Part shown: positions 37,839-48,015 of the stretch, piece by piece
How the letters are laid out: every line of letters begins with the position of its first letter
Position numbering within the stretch: the first letter of the stretch is position 1
Assembly (NCBI RefSeq): GCF_003086295.3
Contig: NC_092044.1
Location: 2,547,001-2,611,000 of the forward strand
Reading direction: 5' to 3'
From: Arachis hypogaea
Lineage: Eukaryota > Streptophyta > Magnoliopsida > Fabales > Fabaceae
Length of the DNA: 64,000 nucleotides
Made by a program: the position numbers and the translations under genes
Notes under the pieces: model-generated
Databases searched by the model: none
Seen by the model: only the letters and a program-made list of their open reading frames with translations
What the model was told of the DNA's origin: nothing

Positions 37839-39739
37839 TTGCTTTCTTACTGTTTGAGTAGTTTAGGTCTGTTATGTTGTGTGATGTATCATTCAAAATT
37901 CAGCAGCGTTATTTTGATTGAGCAGTGTTGTCTTGTCTTTTCTGATTTTGTAGGTAGAAGGAACTATGAACAACCAATCTCAAACTTCTTGTAAAAAGGT
38001 TCGACGAGGTTAGGCATTCGCCAATTGGTGATGTGCATATCATTTATTCATCAATGTCAATCCGTTGAATGAAGCATGTTTGCATTTGCCAAACCAGGGG
38101 TCCATTTTCTTGTACTTGTTGTAGATGCGGGTTTGAAAATTTACGTGAAGCAGTGTCTTGTATTGAACTCTAGTAATGCTAATGCGTCATGTGTTGTGAA
38201 TTAGGGACGTGCATTGTACAGCAAAATTTGAATGTCTTTCATGTGTTCCAAAGTAATGATCATGGATAACATGAACCCTTAATGGTTAATTTGTTTCAGC
38301 CTTAGAATTGTCCGCTTAGGCGTTGTCATTATTTCTCGATACTTCCAACCGTATTGGACATAAGGCTTGTTCTCTCTTTCTGGCAGAAGATGAAAATTCC
38401 TTTTAATTCCTCTAAAATGAAAGGTACCTTCATTACAAGAACTACTTTTATGAATGAGTTTTTTTTTTAATCAATTTTACCCTTTATTTTTTTCATTGGA
38501 GGGTCCTTATTACTTGAATATCTAAATATATAATTAAATGTTGCTATACAATTTTCATTTTTGGTGTGGTATAAAAAATTTTATTTTTTATTTGGTTCTG
38601 TTAAAATGAACAAAGTAAAAAAAACTACTAATAACTAAGGAATAAAGTCATGAATCATGAAATTTTATAACTTAAATTAGAATTAAAATAAAGAGTACTA
38701 GAAAAAATAAAAGTAATGTAGTTTCATATATTTTTGTTTTTGATATAAAAATATATGTTATCAATTTTTATATATTATTTTTATTTTAATAATTAATTAT
38801 TAAAATCTCATAAAATAAATTAATAAGGTATTTTTAAATATCTAAATTAAAATAATAAGATAAAATAACAAATTTATTTGGGTTAATGCATATTTTAGTA
38901 ATTTTGTTAAAGGGCCTGTAATTGTTCAACTTCCATATCTTGGTATAAAAAAAAGGGCTTGTAATTGTTCAATTTCCATATTTTGGTAAAGCGATCCATG
39001 CAATAGAATACTCTTAAAAGTTTACACAGCATTTTACTATTAGTACATACATTTGAATTTGAGTTTCGAAAGTTAATTGTATTGGTTTAGTATTGGTCTA
39101 ACCAGAAAAAAAAAGGTGTAACTACCGCATCAAATGGAAGAGCAACAAATATGGATATGAAAGCCAGTACATGATGGTTTACTAAATTATGCTTGATGAA
39201 ATTAGAGAGGTCCGAAAGACACAATTGATGTCTATAAAAAAGCATCGACAACTATAGTTTGTTTTACAAAAGTCGAGTGTATTTGAAGCACACTCTTTGG
39301 AGACTGCATGATTTGTGCGCGTTCCTGAAAGGTGCTTATCCAGTCGTACCTCATCTGTAACTCCTGACACTGTACCTATATCGAGGTAGAATATCAGAAC
39401 TTGTTGTTTTATGTTATAAAGTGGTGCAGTGTATCTGGATTGGAGGTTAAGAAAATTTTCATAGACATCCTGATAAATGCATCATATGAGTGAGGATTTT
39501 ACCTATGTAGGTCAAACGTGTCATGGGTTACACAAGGAGTTGCATGAGAATAGCCACAGAAGGTTGCCAAACCTACTCCCAGGAAACATTGCACAATCCA
39601 ATAAGTTGTTGGATTACATAATATTATACAAAAGGCTGTGGTCTCTCGGCCATTTAGCATTCAAACAAGCATATGTTAAAAGAAACTTAGGTGAACTTGT
39701 GAGTCAGTTAGCTACTGGGGAACCGTTGGTTAAGTTCCT
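37839..39739. other. AT-rich intergenic stretch
   Basis: No gene recognised. Very AT-rich between 38560 and 38900. A short direct repeat (GGGCCTGTAATTGTTCAA / GGGCTTGTAATTGTTCAA, each followed by TTTCCATAT-like sequence) lies at 38910-38990. ORFs around 39182-39743 have no recognisable features. Confidence 0.4.
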
Positions 39740-40595
39740 CTAGTATTCCAACGCAGCTTGGATAACCTCCATGCGCTTGTCATTATGGTACTTTAGCACC
39801 ATGTCAACAGCAAGCCTCATACGACTGTAGTCTGTAATTTTCTGCAACCACAAGCGGTTCACTCAGCACATGTTCTAATAATACTGCAAACAGAATGCTA
39901 AAGTCTATGGTGTGTGGGTATACCTCAGCCTCGTACGAGTTCCACAGGTGGTACATTATCATCCATTGCGCAACGTACAGGCCGCAATCATTGCTAGAAC
40001 AAAAAAAATGTTTTACGTATGTTATTTTTTTAAATCCTGTAACACATCATGCTGAATCAAGTGACAACAGTTACACTAAGGGAGTTCTAGATTCTGCAAC
40101 ACTTCATCATGCCAACAAAATAGAGGGTGGAACAAAGATATCATATCATAGATAATCATGGATCAGTTAGTCACATATGACTTTAGTTCATAGCCAGCTT
40201 AAGGTAACAGAAGTAGATTTCGTATTAGGGGTACCTTCCGGGGTCCTGCCTGGTGACCTTAGGCTCCTTTATCTCGTAGTCACTGCACATAATCCTAGGA
40301 TTTGTCGGTTCATCATACCAATCATCACTGTCCATCAGCTCCTCCAGAAAGATAGCCTTATGGTTGCATCAGGGCGTACACACAAAGTTCATTATTAACG
40401 TTGCTTACCGAATAAAATGTAGTGCAGAAATTAGTTTCAACGCGAATTAATAGACCATACCACTTTTTTAAGTTGCCGAAGCCGCTTGGGTCTGTCATCT
40501 TCTGAGGGAAGGGAGTCCAGGTACACAAGCTGTCTGCGAATGACGTCAATCACAAGCAGAAACCAATGTCCATCGCACCAAATGGGACAATAAAT
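39740..40595 (-). pseudogene. Ulp1-type cysteine protease domain, C-terminal exons
   Basis: Four exons read on the minus strand: 40595-40461, 40356-40235, 39993-39924 and 39841-39740, with GT/AG borders and a terminal TAG at 39740-39742. They encode the SUMO-protease (C48) catalytic pattern. The His is in CDGHWFLLVIDV, the Asp in YLDSLPSEDD and the Cys in SNDCGLYVAQWM, followed by MIMYHLWNSYEAE and a C-terminal DYSRMRLAVDMVLKY. Phase between the first two exons is not perfectly clear. The upstream half is missing or fused to the gypsy antisense ORF. Such genes are often carried by MULE transposons, and a FAR1-like transposase pseudogene lies 2 kb away in convergent orientation. It may be a gene fragment rather than an active gene. 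Confidence 0.65.
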
Positions 40596-40718
40596 CTGCT
40601 AGCAGAACCCATTATCGGAATGTTCACATGCGTAATGAATTAAGGGGTAACGACAACATTACAAATCCTATCGGGACTGACCTTGCAGACCCTGTTGGCT
40701 TTGCCCATAAAATCCTCC

Positions 40719-41771
40719 CTAATGGCCTTCAGTGTCGTATAAGGAACTGGTCCCTTCCATTGGCAATTTGCTGTAACGACAAAGTTCAATGGTGGCCTTA
40801 AACAAAATAGCCTGATCACCACCTTCCTTATGCTCGGCAGGTCCAACAGTCTTCTCTTTTTTCTTGTTCAAAAAGGATTGCAACTTCGACGGATCTAACA
40901 GAGGTACTCGCCCACCTACAAAATAGCCAACAACATCAGTAGAACCAAACAAATAGCAATATGGACGGAAGTCAAACAAAATATTACCTATGTATGCTTT
41001 CAAACCCTCAGTATCACCCGAATCATACAAACGCAGAATATCAGAAATAGACATACACTCCCCAGCAGCAACACTCTCAACCAAAAAATCCAACACAAAC
41101 TCCTCCTCCTCACTCCTCTCAAACGCCTCAAGAATATGACTCGGCTCAGAACACCAAAAAAGAGGAAATCTTTTACTAAGCTCATTATCCAGATAAAACG
41201 GATACTCCGACTCAACAGACCGGACTTTGACAAAAAGGGATTTGAAGTTTTTAAAGGAAGATTTGTAAAGAAGAAAGATGGAACGACCAGGAAAACTACT
41301 AAAGCAAACCCACAAACCCTTTCGAGTGCCTTTCGCTTGAAAGAGTGAGAAAAACAACGTCAGGGAACAAGGAAACAAAAGATAATCCATTAAAACCTGA
41401 AAGGCGCGAAGAAACGCCCAGGAGTTAGGGTGTAACTGCGAAGGAGCATAGTTCAGTTGAGTAAGAACAGCACATTCAAAAGATGAGAATGGAAATCTCA
41501 CACCAAACTCAATCAGGCAGGGAGTATACATATAAAAATATAACCAGTCCCCGCTTCTTTCATAAACCCTATCATCACTAGAACACGGGAGAAGTTCAAC
41601 AATAACCCCAGAACCACTCCTTGTGAAGTTCGATCGTCTCAAATCAGAAAGGGAGTCAACACTAGTAAAAGAAGATGACCGGGTCCTAACGTCTTCATTA
41701 ACCCAATGGTAAGGATCGTCTTCCCTAATCTCAACAGCCTGAAGCTTCTCTTTCAATTTTCCCCCCGCCAT
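40719..41771 (-). CDS. antisense ORF of a Tat-type gypsy element (putative gypsy-type transposon protein), 350 aa
   Basis: Intact ORF from ATG 41771 to the stop at 40719. It contains FPFSSFECAVLTQLNYAPSQ followed by LHPNSWAFLRAFQVL, the core pattern of the plant 'putative gypsy type transposon' family, and further on WVCFSSFPGRSIFLL and KVRSVESEYPFYLDNELSKR. The same family, decayed, lies antisense in the Tat element at 57122-59156. An LTR-like sequence in plus orientation begins at 42137, so this ORF lies antisense just before a 3' LTR. That is where Tat/Grande-type elements carry an extra antisense ORF. Function unknown. The end at 40719 may be a chance stop at the junction with the Ulp1 segment. 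Confidence 0.6.
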   Translation of the reverse strand: MAGGKLKEKLQAVEIREDDPYHWVNEDVRTRSSSFTSVDSLSDLRRSNFTRSGSGVIVELLPCSSDDRVYERSGDWLYFYMYTPCLIEFGVRFPFSSFECAVLTQLNYAPSQLHPNSWAFLRAFQVLMDYLLFPCSLTLFFSLFQAKGTRKGLWVCFSSFPGRSIFLLYKSSFKNFKSLFVKVRSVESEYPFYLDNELSKRFPLFWCSEPSHILEAFERSEEEEFVLDFLVESVAAGECMSISDILRLYDSGDTEGLKAYIGNILFDFRPYCYLFGSTDVVGYFVGGRVPLLDPSKLQSFLNKKKEKTVGPAEHKEGGDQAILFKATIELCRYSKLPMEGTSSLYDTEGH

Positions 41772-42136
41772 GAACCCACAAGAAGCAGTAACAGTAAAAA
41801 GCGAAGAGAGAAAACACTAACCTTTCGAAGACATAGCAAAGATAAAAACGGTGAGAAGACAGAGCAACAAAAGCGTAAGTTCCAAAAGATGTGATTATTG
41901 CAAGCCCACTATTTTAGTGGGCAAAACTGAAAACATACCCATTACAAACGTGGAAAAACGAAACAGCATTAATGTGCAATAAAAACGACGCGGTTTACTA
42001 AAATGAAAGACCAGCTACCAAAAATACCCTCCAGCAGGCCCACCATACATTTACCGCGTAAACAACTAAAAAATTCAAAAATCCTCAAAAGCTCAGCTGC
42101 CATTCCTAACACAACACCAGCCGAGCTTGGGGGCTA

Positions 42137-42640
42137 TGACGTGTTCCCCGATATTCTCGGCCAGAGAGTCAGCACTAACTAACCGAGATATGCTCGACCG
42201 AGAAATCAGCCCTGAATAAACAAATCAACAATTTCCTGCTAAGTCATCAGCACAACAGCGATATCTTCTGCCTTTCATCCACAACAACGGAACCCACTCC
42301 TCAAACTAGATCACGTCTCTGCACAAGTCAAAGATACTGGTAACGGCGCCTACCGGATACGTCGGAACAAACTAGATCTCGCCTACACACCACACACCTA
42401 TAAAAATCGACCCATCACAAACTTCACTCCAGTTCAATTACTTTTATCTCTTAACTCACATACTTACTCGAGCGTCGGAGACCTTTTTGCAGGTGCTCCC
42501 GCCGCCGTGTTTCGAAACTCCGAGGTTATCCACAACGTTGCTTCCTGACGACTCATAGTTCGGATCGGGAATCCAGCAACCACTCTGAGATCATCAAACC
42601 TCGGCTCGTTCAGGACGGAACCGTAGCCATCAAATAGCCA
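42137..42640 (+). repeat. 3' LTR of a Tat-type gypsy remnant (right end approximate)
   Basis: A purine tract GCTTGGGGGCTA is followed by TGACGTGTTCCCCG, the expected polypurine-tract/LTR junction. A TATA-like TATAAAAAT lies near 42399-42407. Next comes the GAGCGTCGGAGACCTTTTTGCAGG segment also seen, in similar form, in the other gypsy LTRs. The 5' half of the element is gone. Confidence 0.55.
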
Positions 42641-42814
42641 TCAATGATGGTTTTAATAGTGTGAGATTGGTGTGAGATTTTATCCAATAGCTCACTTTTC
42701 TTTGCTGGTTACATGCTAGACAGAATTTAACAAAGTTGCTGGCCCCTAAACTTTTCCATATGTAGCTGTCTAGCTTTACCCCACCTCAAATTTAAGTTGT
42801 TCATCTCGAGTTGA

Positions 42815-43100
42815 AGAGCTTTTACAAGCAGCACAGGACCAGCTCCTCCTCAACCTCTCCGTTAAGTCTCACTTAGCTCGTCCTTCTTCTTCTCACAATC
42901 AGAACAATTTCCATCTCGATTGGATCTGGATCTAGAGCGTCGATTCCAGGCTCTCAAATCCAATTCTCATGCTGTATCTGCACCTTCTCAGCGCCAACAA
43001 CTTGGAGTTGGAGACGGAAATGAACACGATCTCTCCGCCAGATTCGATGCTCTCAAGGTGAAATCAGCCTCAACATCAACAACTAATTTAACCGTGAAAA
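42815..43100 (+). CDS. possible first exon of an unrecognised gene
   Basis: The frame starting at 42920 reads LDLERRFQALKSNSHAV, then GNEHDLSARFDALK, followed by a possible donor (AAG|GTGAAA at about 43056). A second frame upstream (ELLQAAQDQLLLNLSVKSHL) looks protein-like and would join it with one indel. The paired D-LE.RF.ALK repeats look conserved rather than random, but I cannot name the family and see no second exon. A MULE-type element sits 80-100 bp downstream. Gene fragment or 5' exon; uncertain. Confidence 0.3.
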
Positions 43101-43178
43101 GTGTTGACCTCGAACATAATGAACTATTGTCGATCATTACATTATCTATGTAACGAATCTTAATCTTAATTCTTAATA

Positions 43179-44201
43179 GGGTTAAGTATGATTTTGGTCC
43201 CTAACGTAGGGGCCAAAAATCGATTTCGTCCCTCGACTTTTTTTCGCTTTAAAATGGTCCCCAAAGTTTCAGTTTGTTTTAAAATGGTCCTTCGGACCAA
43301 AATGCCCCTACCCCTTCTTCCCCAAAATCATGCCACCACCACCACCACCAGAACCAGAACCACCACCACCACCCCCATCCACTGCCAAACTCAGAAAATC
43401 AACATCATCATCGTCATCCTCATCAGAACTCAGATCCAAAACTCAGATCCATAATTCAAATTCAGACAAACAAAAACTCAACTCATAAAATCATCATAAA
43501 AGATCCAGAACTCAACTCAGATAAACAAAAATTCAGATCCAGAAATTTCACAAAAAAATTCAATTCACAGAATTCACAGAAGAAGAAGAAGAAGCGGGGG
43601 ACGGCGGCGGGAAGAAGTGGGGGGCGGCGGTGGGTGTGGCGGTGGGAAGAAGAAGAAGAAGAAGAAGAAGAAGAAGAAGAAGAAGAAGGGGGGCGGCGGT
43701 GGGTATGGCGGCGGGAGAAGATGAAGAAGAAGAAGAAAAAGGGGGCGGCGGTGGGTGGGGCGGCGGTGAGTGTGGCGGCGGGAGAAGAAGAAGAAAAAAG
43801 CGGTGTGACGGCGGGCATGGACGGCGGTGCAGCGGCGGGCGGAGGCGGCGGGCAGCGACGGTGCAGCGGCATGGGTCTCCCCCCTCCACCCCCTCCCCCC
43901 CTTTTCTCCCTCCCCACCCCCTCCCTCCCTTTTCTCCCTCCCCCTTTTCTCCCCACCCACCCCCGCTTCTGTTATCCCCTCCTTTCTTTCTTTTTTTCTT
44001 TTTTTATTTATTTATTTTATATTTATTTTATTTTATAATTTTTTTAATAAAGGGTAATTTGGTAATAAAAAAAATATAATTGGTAAAAAGGACGATTTTA
44101 AAACAAACCGAAACCTCAGAGACCTTTTTGAAGCGAAAAAAAGTCGAGGGACGAAATCGATTTTTGGCCCCTACGTTAGGGACCAAAATCATACTTAACC
44201 C
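43179..44201. mobile_element. non-autonomous Mutator-like element with long TIRs
   Basis: Terminal inverted repeats of roughly 110-120 bp begin GGGTTAAGTATGATTTTGG at the left (43179) and end with its complement at 44201. A perfect 9-bp target duplication TTCTTAATA flanks it (43170-43178 and 44202-44210), diagnostic of Mutator-like elements. The interior is GC-rich GGCGGC/GAAGAA low-complexity DNA without a transposase. Long ORFs on both strands there are compositional artefacts. Confidence 0.9.
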
Positions 44202-44210
44202 TTCTTAATA

Positions 44211-44326
44211 CTAATGTATTCATAGGCAAGATAAGGCATGAATTAATCCAATTCATTTTTTATATCATAAAAGACATTTTAAGAAAATAATTTGATAGCC
44301 AAATTATTATTCCCATATCCTTTCAC

Positions 44327-44371
<45 letters not shown>

Positions 44372-45429
44372 TTAAAATTAACCATCATAATAAAGTGCCA
44401 AAATGTTTTATCTCATAAATTTTATACAATAAAAGACATTTTCGAAAAATAATTCAGACACCAAGATATTTTTATATCTCTTTTATTTTATAATAGATAG
44501 ATTATGATTATTAGATGTGTTTTAAAAAGTATGTATGATACATATACTATTATATGGTATATGATTTTGTTGCACATAAAAAAATATTTCATGGCTGAAA
44601 ACTATATTTAAATAAAACTGTGAAAATTGGCCTAGCTAATTTTATTATTTTGTTCGAAATCTTGAATTAAGTATTTAATTGCCAGATATAAACTTGAATA
44701 ACTATTTGGAGTGAAATCATCTTTCATCATCTGTATACACAAATATATATACATATACCACCAGATTTGGAAAAAGGGCCCAACCCAATATCTGCACAAA
44801 CAAAATAAAGGGGTCCATGCACATCCACCTTCCCTCCGTTGTCGCTTGGGATAAAATGGCTTGGCTAAATCTCATATGACTATGAGTTCTCTAATTTGTT
44901 TAACTTATCTTTAAAAGTAAAAAATAAAATATTTAAAATTTATTAAATATTATCTGTTTATATTTTTTAGTAAGTTAGATATATAATGTTAAAGTACTTT
45001 AATATTCACCTTTTTTATCACTCACTCCTCAGTCCTTACCCATAACAATAGCAACTCTTTTTTTTTTAATTTCCAGAAAAATCAAACAAGGCAAAGAAAG
45101 AGAGAGGAGCATCAACTTAGACCTGGTGCAAGACTTTTAAATTTAAAAGTATAATTTCTAATATTTTAAAGATGCAAATTTTTTAACAAACTTAGTCGTT
45201 AGTTTGATCAAGTGTTGGGAATTTGAATCCTGCTTTATGTATGTTTAAATAGAGCTTCCATCAATCCTTGGCCTAAAAAATTATATTAAAAAGAATTGAT
45301 TAATGTTGCAGTCCCATGTGCTGAAAATGCACCAATTCTAGTGCCCCAACAACACGAATATTGCATCATGATTGCATCAACTATATGCTACTACATGGAA
45401 CCTCTGTTTTGATTCGTTTGATTTAATTT
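44211..45429. other. AT-rich spacer with AAT microsatellite
   Basis: No gene recognised. Contains a (TAA)n array at about 44328-44370 and otherwise unstructured AT-rich sequence. Confidence 0.5.
44328..44370. repeat. (TAA)n microsatellite
   Basis: About 14 uninterrupted TAA units. Confidence 0.95.
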
Positions 45430-46235
45430 CTATGATTGGATAGTCATTTAAAAAATATATTTTAATTATTTTGTTAATATTTTTATTTTTATTATTAAAA
45501 TTTAACAAATACACTAAATAAATTAAAAACAAATCTTTCTTTATTAAAAAAATATTTTTTTATATACATAACAATTTCTTCAAGTTAATATTGTCTACAT
45601 TTAATTCAAAGATAAAATCTTTGATAACCGCTTGACTATAATAAAATCAGATAGAATAATGGAATAAATTTGTAATAAGATATTACGAAAGTTAAATAAT
45701 TAAGTAAGAAATAAATTAACAACAAAACAAAAAATAAATGGTTTAAAATTCTTTTTTGAAAAGAAAAAAGATAAATAGTAAAATAATTTTTAAGTTAAAT
45801 CCAGTTTAAGTGCATGTTTGGGTGCCATTATTTTGTTAAAAAAAGATCTTTTTTTAATGAAAAAAGATTTTTTTAATTTTTTAACGTGTTTGGCAAATTT
45901 TTAGTAATAAAAGTAAAAGTACTAGTAAAATAAAAAAAAAATCTTTTTTGAGAAGCTGTAATTTATATCTTTTTTTAAAAGATTTTTTTTTCTTAAAAAG
46001 AAGATGTTTTTTATGTAATAAATAAACAAAAAAGTAATTTTATATTGTTATACTCAAACATAATTGATAAATAAAAAAATCTTTTAATATGAAATATTCA
46101 AATATAAAATTACTTTTATTTTTCTCTAAAATCTTTTAAAAAAAGATAACACTTTTTTTAAAAGTTCACCCAAACAAGCGCTATATATATATATATTAGG
46201 ATTTAGGAGAAAAGTAGATGGAGAAGCGAGAGACA
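45430..46235. pseudogene. third copy of the helicase-fragment block (exon 5 piece), copy C
   Basis: 45485-45720 matches 17150-17345 and 31495-32070, including the exon 5-derived AATATTGTCTACATTTAATTCAAAG. After a MITE, sequence resumes with AGTAGATGGAGAAGCGAGAG, matching 17484-17503 and 32137-32156. The orientation is the same as in copies A and B, although the adjacent F-box gene is on the opposite strand. Confidence 0.65.
45809..46182. mobile_element. MITE-like insertion with AGYGCNTGTTTGGGTG termini
   Basis: The left end AGTGCATGTTTGGGTG and the right end CACCCAAACAAGCGCT are near-perfect inverted repeats around an A/T-rich interior. The site is uninterrupted in copy A (near 17450). The target duplication is not clear because of the adjoining TA run. 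Confidence 0.6.
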
Positions 46236-46264
46236 CGAAACACGATAACTGGTTATCGGATAGA

Positions 46265-46678
46265 TTCATAGATCTGAACCTCCAAATTTTCATCCAAGAA
46301 GTTGCAGCAGCCCCGTGCCCCCTTCCGCCTTCCCTCGTCATCTTCATCCTTTGTCGTCTCCATCCGAAGCTCCCAGCTGACCGCCGTCTTCCTCCTCCTC
46401 TGTCTCAGCTTCACGCCGACCTTTTGCTTCCTCTGTCTTCTGCCCCTCCTGGTCTCTTACTCCGCCATTGTCTTCCTGTAGGTAAACCCTCTATTTTACC
46501 TTTTCTTTTTTTTTTTCAATTTTAACTGAAAACGTTGAGGCCTCTGTTTTTCTTCTCATAGAATTTCAATGTATGTTTTATCTTGTACTTTAAATGGCAA
46601 TGTCACTGAGAATAGAATTGTTAGAATTATATTGTTTATGATTTCTTATTCCTGCTGTATTGTGGAGTTTTGTTGTAG
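46265..46678 (+). other. leader exon and intron of F-box gene C
   Basis: Untranslated exon of about 217 bp ending CTGTAG|GTAAAC (donor at 46482). Then a 197-bp intron ending TTGTTGTAG at 46678, and 29 bases to the ATG. Exon and intron 5' part match 33540-33860 upstream of the FAR1-like pseudogene. Confidence 0.55.
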
Positions 46679-46707
46679 AGAAGGATTTCGTTGTTTTCCT
46701 CGTACGT

Positions 46708-48015
46708 ATGAAGAGGGGTCCCATTCCTGATGATGATGATACTGTTGCGAGGAAGGGGAGGGTTGTCACAACCACCGAGGGGTGGCCGGAACTGCTCCGC
46801 TGTACCAGCACAAAACCACCGCCTATCCTTCTGGACGAGCTCATAGAGGAAATCCTGCTGAGGATTCCGGCAAGTTCTCTTGTTCGATTAAGGAACAGCG
46901 TGTGCAGTTCATGGAGAACCCTAATTTCCAGTTCCCAATTTGCCAAGGACCACCTTCGACGTTCAATGGCGGTGGATCCAGCCTTGACCCACCCGCGTAT
47001 TGCCTATTATAGCTCAAGCGACTCATACCCCACAATCGGAACTTTCTCCGTCCGATCTGTGTTCGAGAACCCTCCCCATGAACCCACTAAAGTAGTTGCC
47101 TATGAGGGACGATGCTACCGTAGCATCATTGGCTCTTGTCATGGATTGCTGTGCTTGCATGATGAAGAGCTTGAGGATCGTGCCTTGCTGTGGAACCCCT
47201 GCACCGGATTCACATCTCCGCCGCTTGAAATTGGTGGTATCTTCCACTATTGTGGATTCGGTTATGATCATGTGAACGACAAGTATAAGCTTTTCGGGAT
47301 TGTGATTAAGAAATCAGGTGAATCTGTCACCAGAATTTTCACATTCGGCCCAAAATCTAAATGGAGAACAATTCAGGATTTCCCATATAGACTACATGAC
47401 TCCGATAGCAAGGATTCTGTGGTGGGTTTGGTAGGGCTTTTTGTAAGTGGCACTGGCACTCTTAATTGGCTTGTTCGCAGCCGTCTTAGTAGTTCTGTGG
47501 CAGTTCTTTCCGTTGACTTGGTGAAAGAGACTTATAGTCAGTTTTCCGCTCCCAGTAGGGATTCAGATGATGAGGAGTTTGTGTTTCCACGATTGGGTAT
47601 CTTGAGGGGTTGTCTTGCTGTTTGTTATGAGACTAAGAAAACTCATTGGACTCTCTGGTTGATGAAGGACTATGGAGTTCCTCGTTCTTGGACTAAATTG
47701 GCAATAATCCCCCACCACCCGCTACTCGTTAATCCTGGTTCATGTTATGTATTACTGCCTATGTACATGTTGAAAAATGATGTTCTACTGGCGAAATCTC
47801 CAAGTGGCAAGTTTGTTTTATGTAACTTAAATGATGGCAGCATAGAGTTTCCTAATATTGACAGCTCCAGTGATGGCATGACTGAACACCGTCCTTTGTC
47901 TCGGGGTGAAGGCTCAAGGATCTTTCACATCTATCATGAAAGCTTAGTTTCACCCTCGCACTTTGGTCTTCCAAGTTGCTCATCTGAAATGCGGTTATTT
48001 AAGCCAAGCCTATAA
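46708..48015 (+). CDS. F-box protein with FBA-type C-terminus, copy C, 435 aa
   Basis: Intact paralogue of the two minus-strand F-box genes. I chose the ATG at 46708 (MKRGPIPDDDDTVARKGRVV) because upstream in-frame sequence begins only inside the inferred intron. F-box near residues 40-85 (LLDELIEEILLRIPASSLVRL, SWRTLISSSQFAKDHL). The F-box-associated region includes LWNPCTGFTSPPLEIGG, FGYDHVNDKYKLFG, GTGTLNWLV and VLSVDLVKETYSQF. Probable SCF adaptor; the substrate is unknown. Unlike copies A and B, its N-terminus is not made from helicase exon 7, so it may resemble the ancestral start. The 3' flank to about 48490 is the inverted counterpart of that of copy A. Confidence 0.85.
   Translation: MKRGPIPDDDDTVARKGRVVTTTEGWPELLRCTSTKPPPILLDELIEEILLRIPASSLVRLRNSVCSSWRTLISSSQFAKDHLRRSMAVDPALTHPRIAYYSSSDSYPTIGTFSVRSVFENPPHEPTKVVAYEGRCYRSIIGSCHGLLCLHDEELEDRALLWNPCTGFTSPPLEIGGIFHYCGFGYDHVNDKYKLFGIVIKKSGESVTRIFTFGPKSKWRTIQDFPYRLHDSDSKDSVVGLVGLFVSGTGTLNWLVRSRLSSSVAVLSVDLVKETYSQFSAPSRDSDDEEFVFPRLGILRGCLAVCYETKKTHWTLWLMKDYGVPRSWTKLAIIPHHPLLVNPGSCYVLLPMYMLKNDVLLAKSPSGKFVLCNLNDGSIEFPNIDSSSDGMTEHRPLSRGEGSRIFHIYHESLVSPSHFGLPSCSSEMRLFKPSL

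Noticed and set aside
43483..44079. Five overlapping ORFs of 76-157 residues on both strands
   Set aside because: They consist of Gly, Arg, Pro, Ser and Phe runs produced by GGC/GAA low-complexity DNA inside the Mutator-like element. No conserved features.
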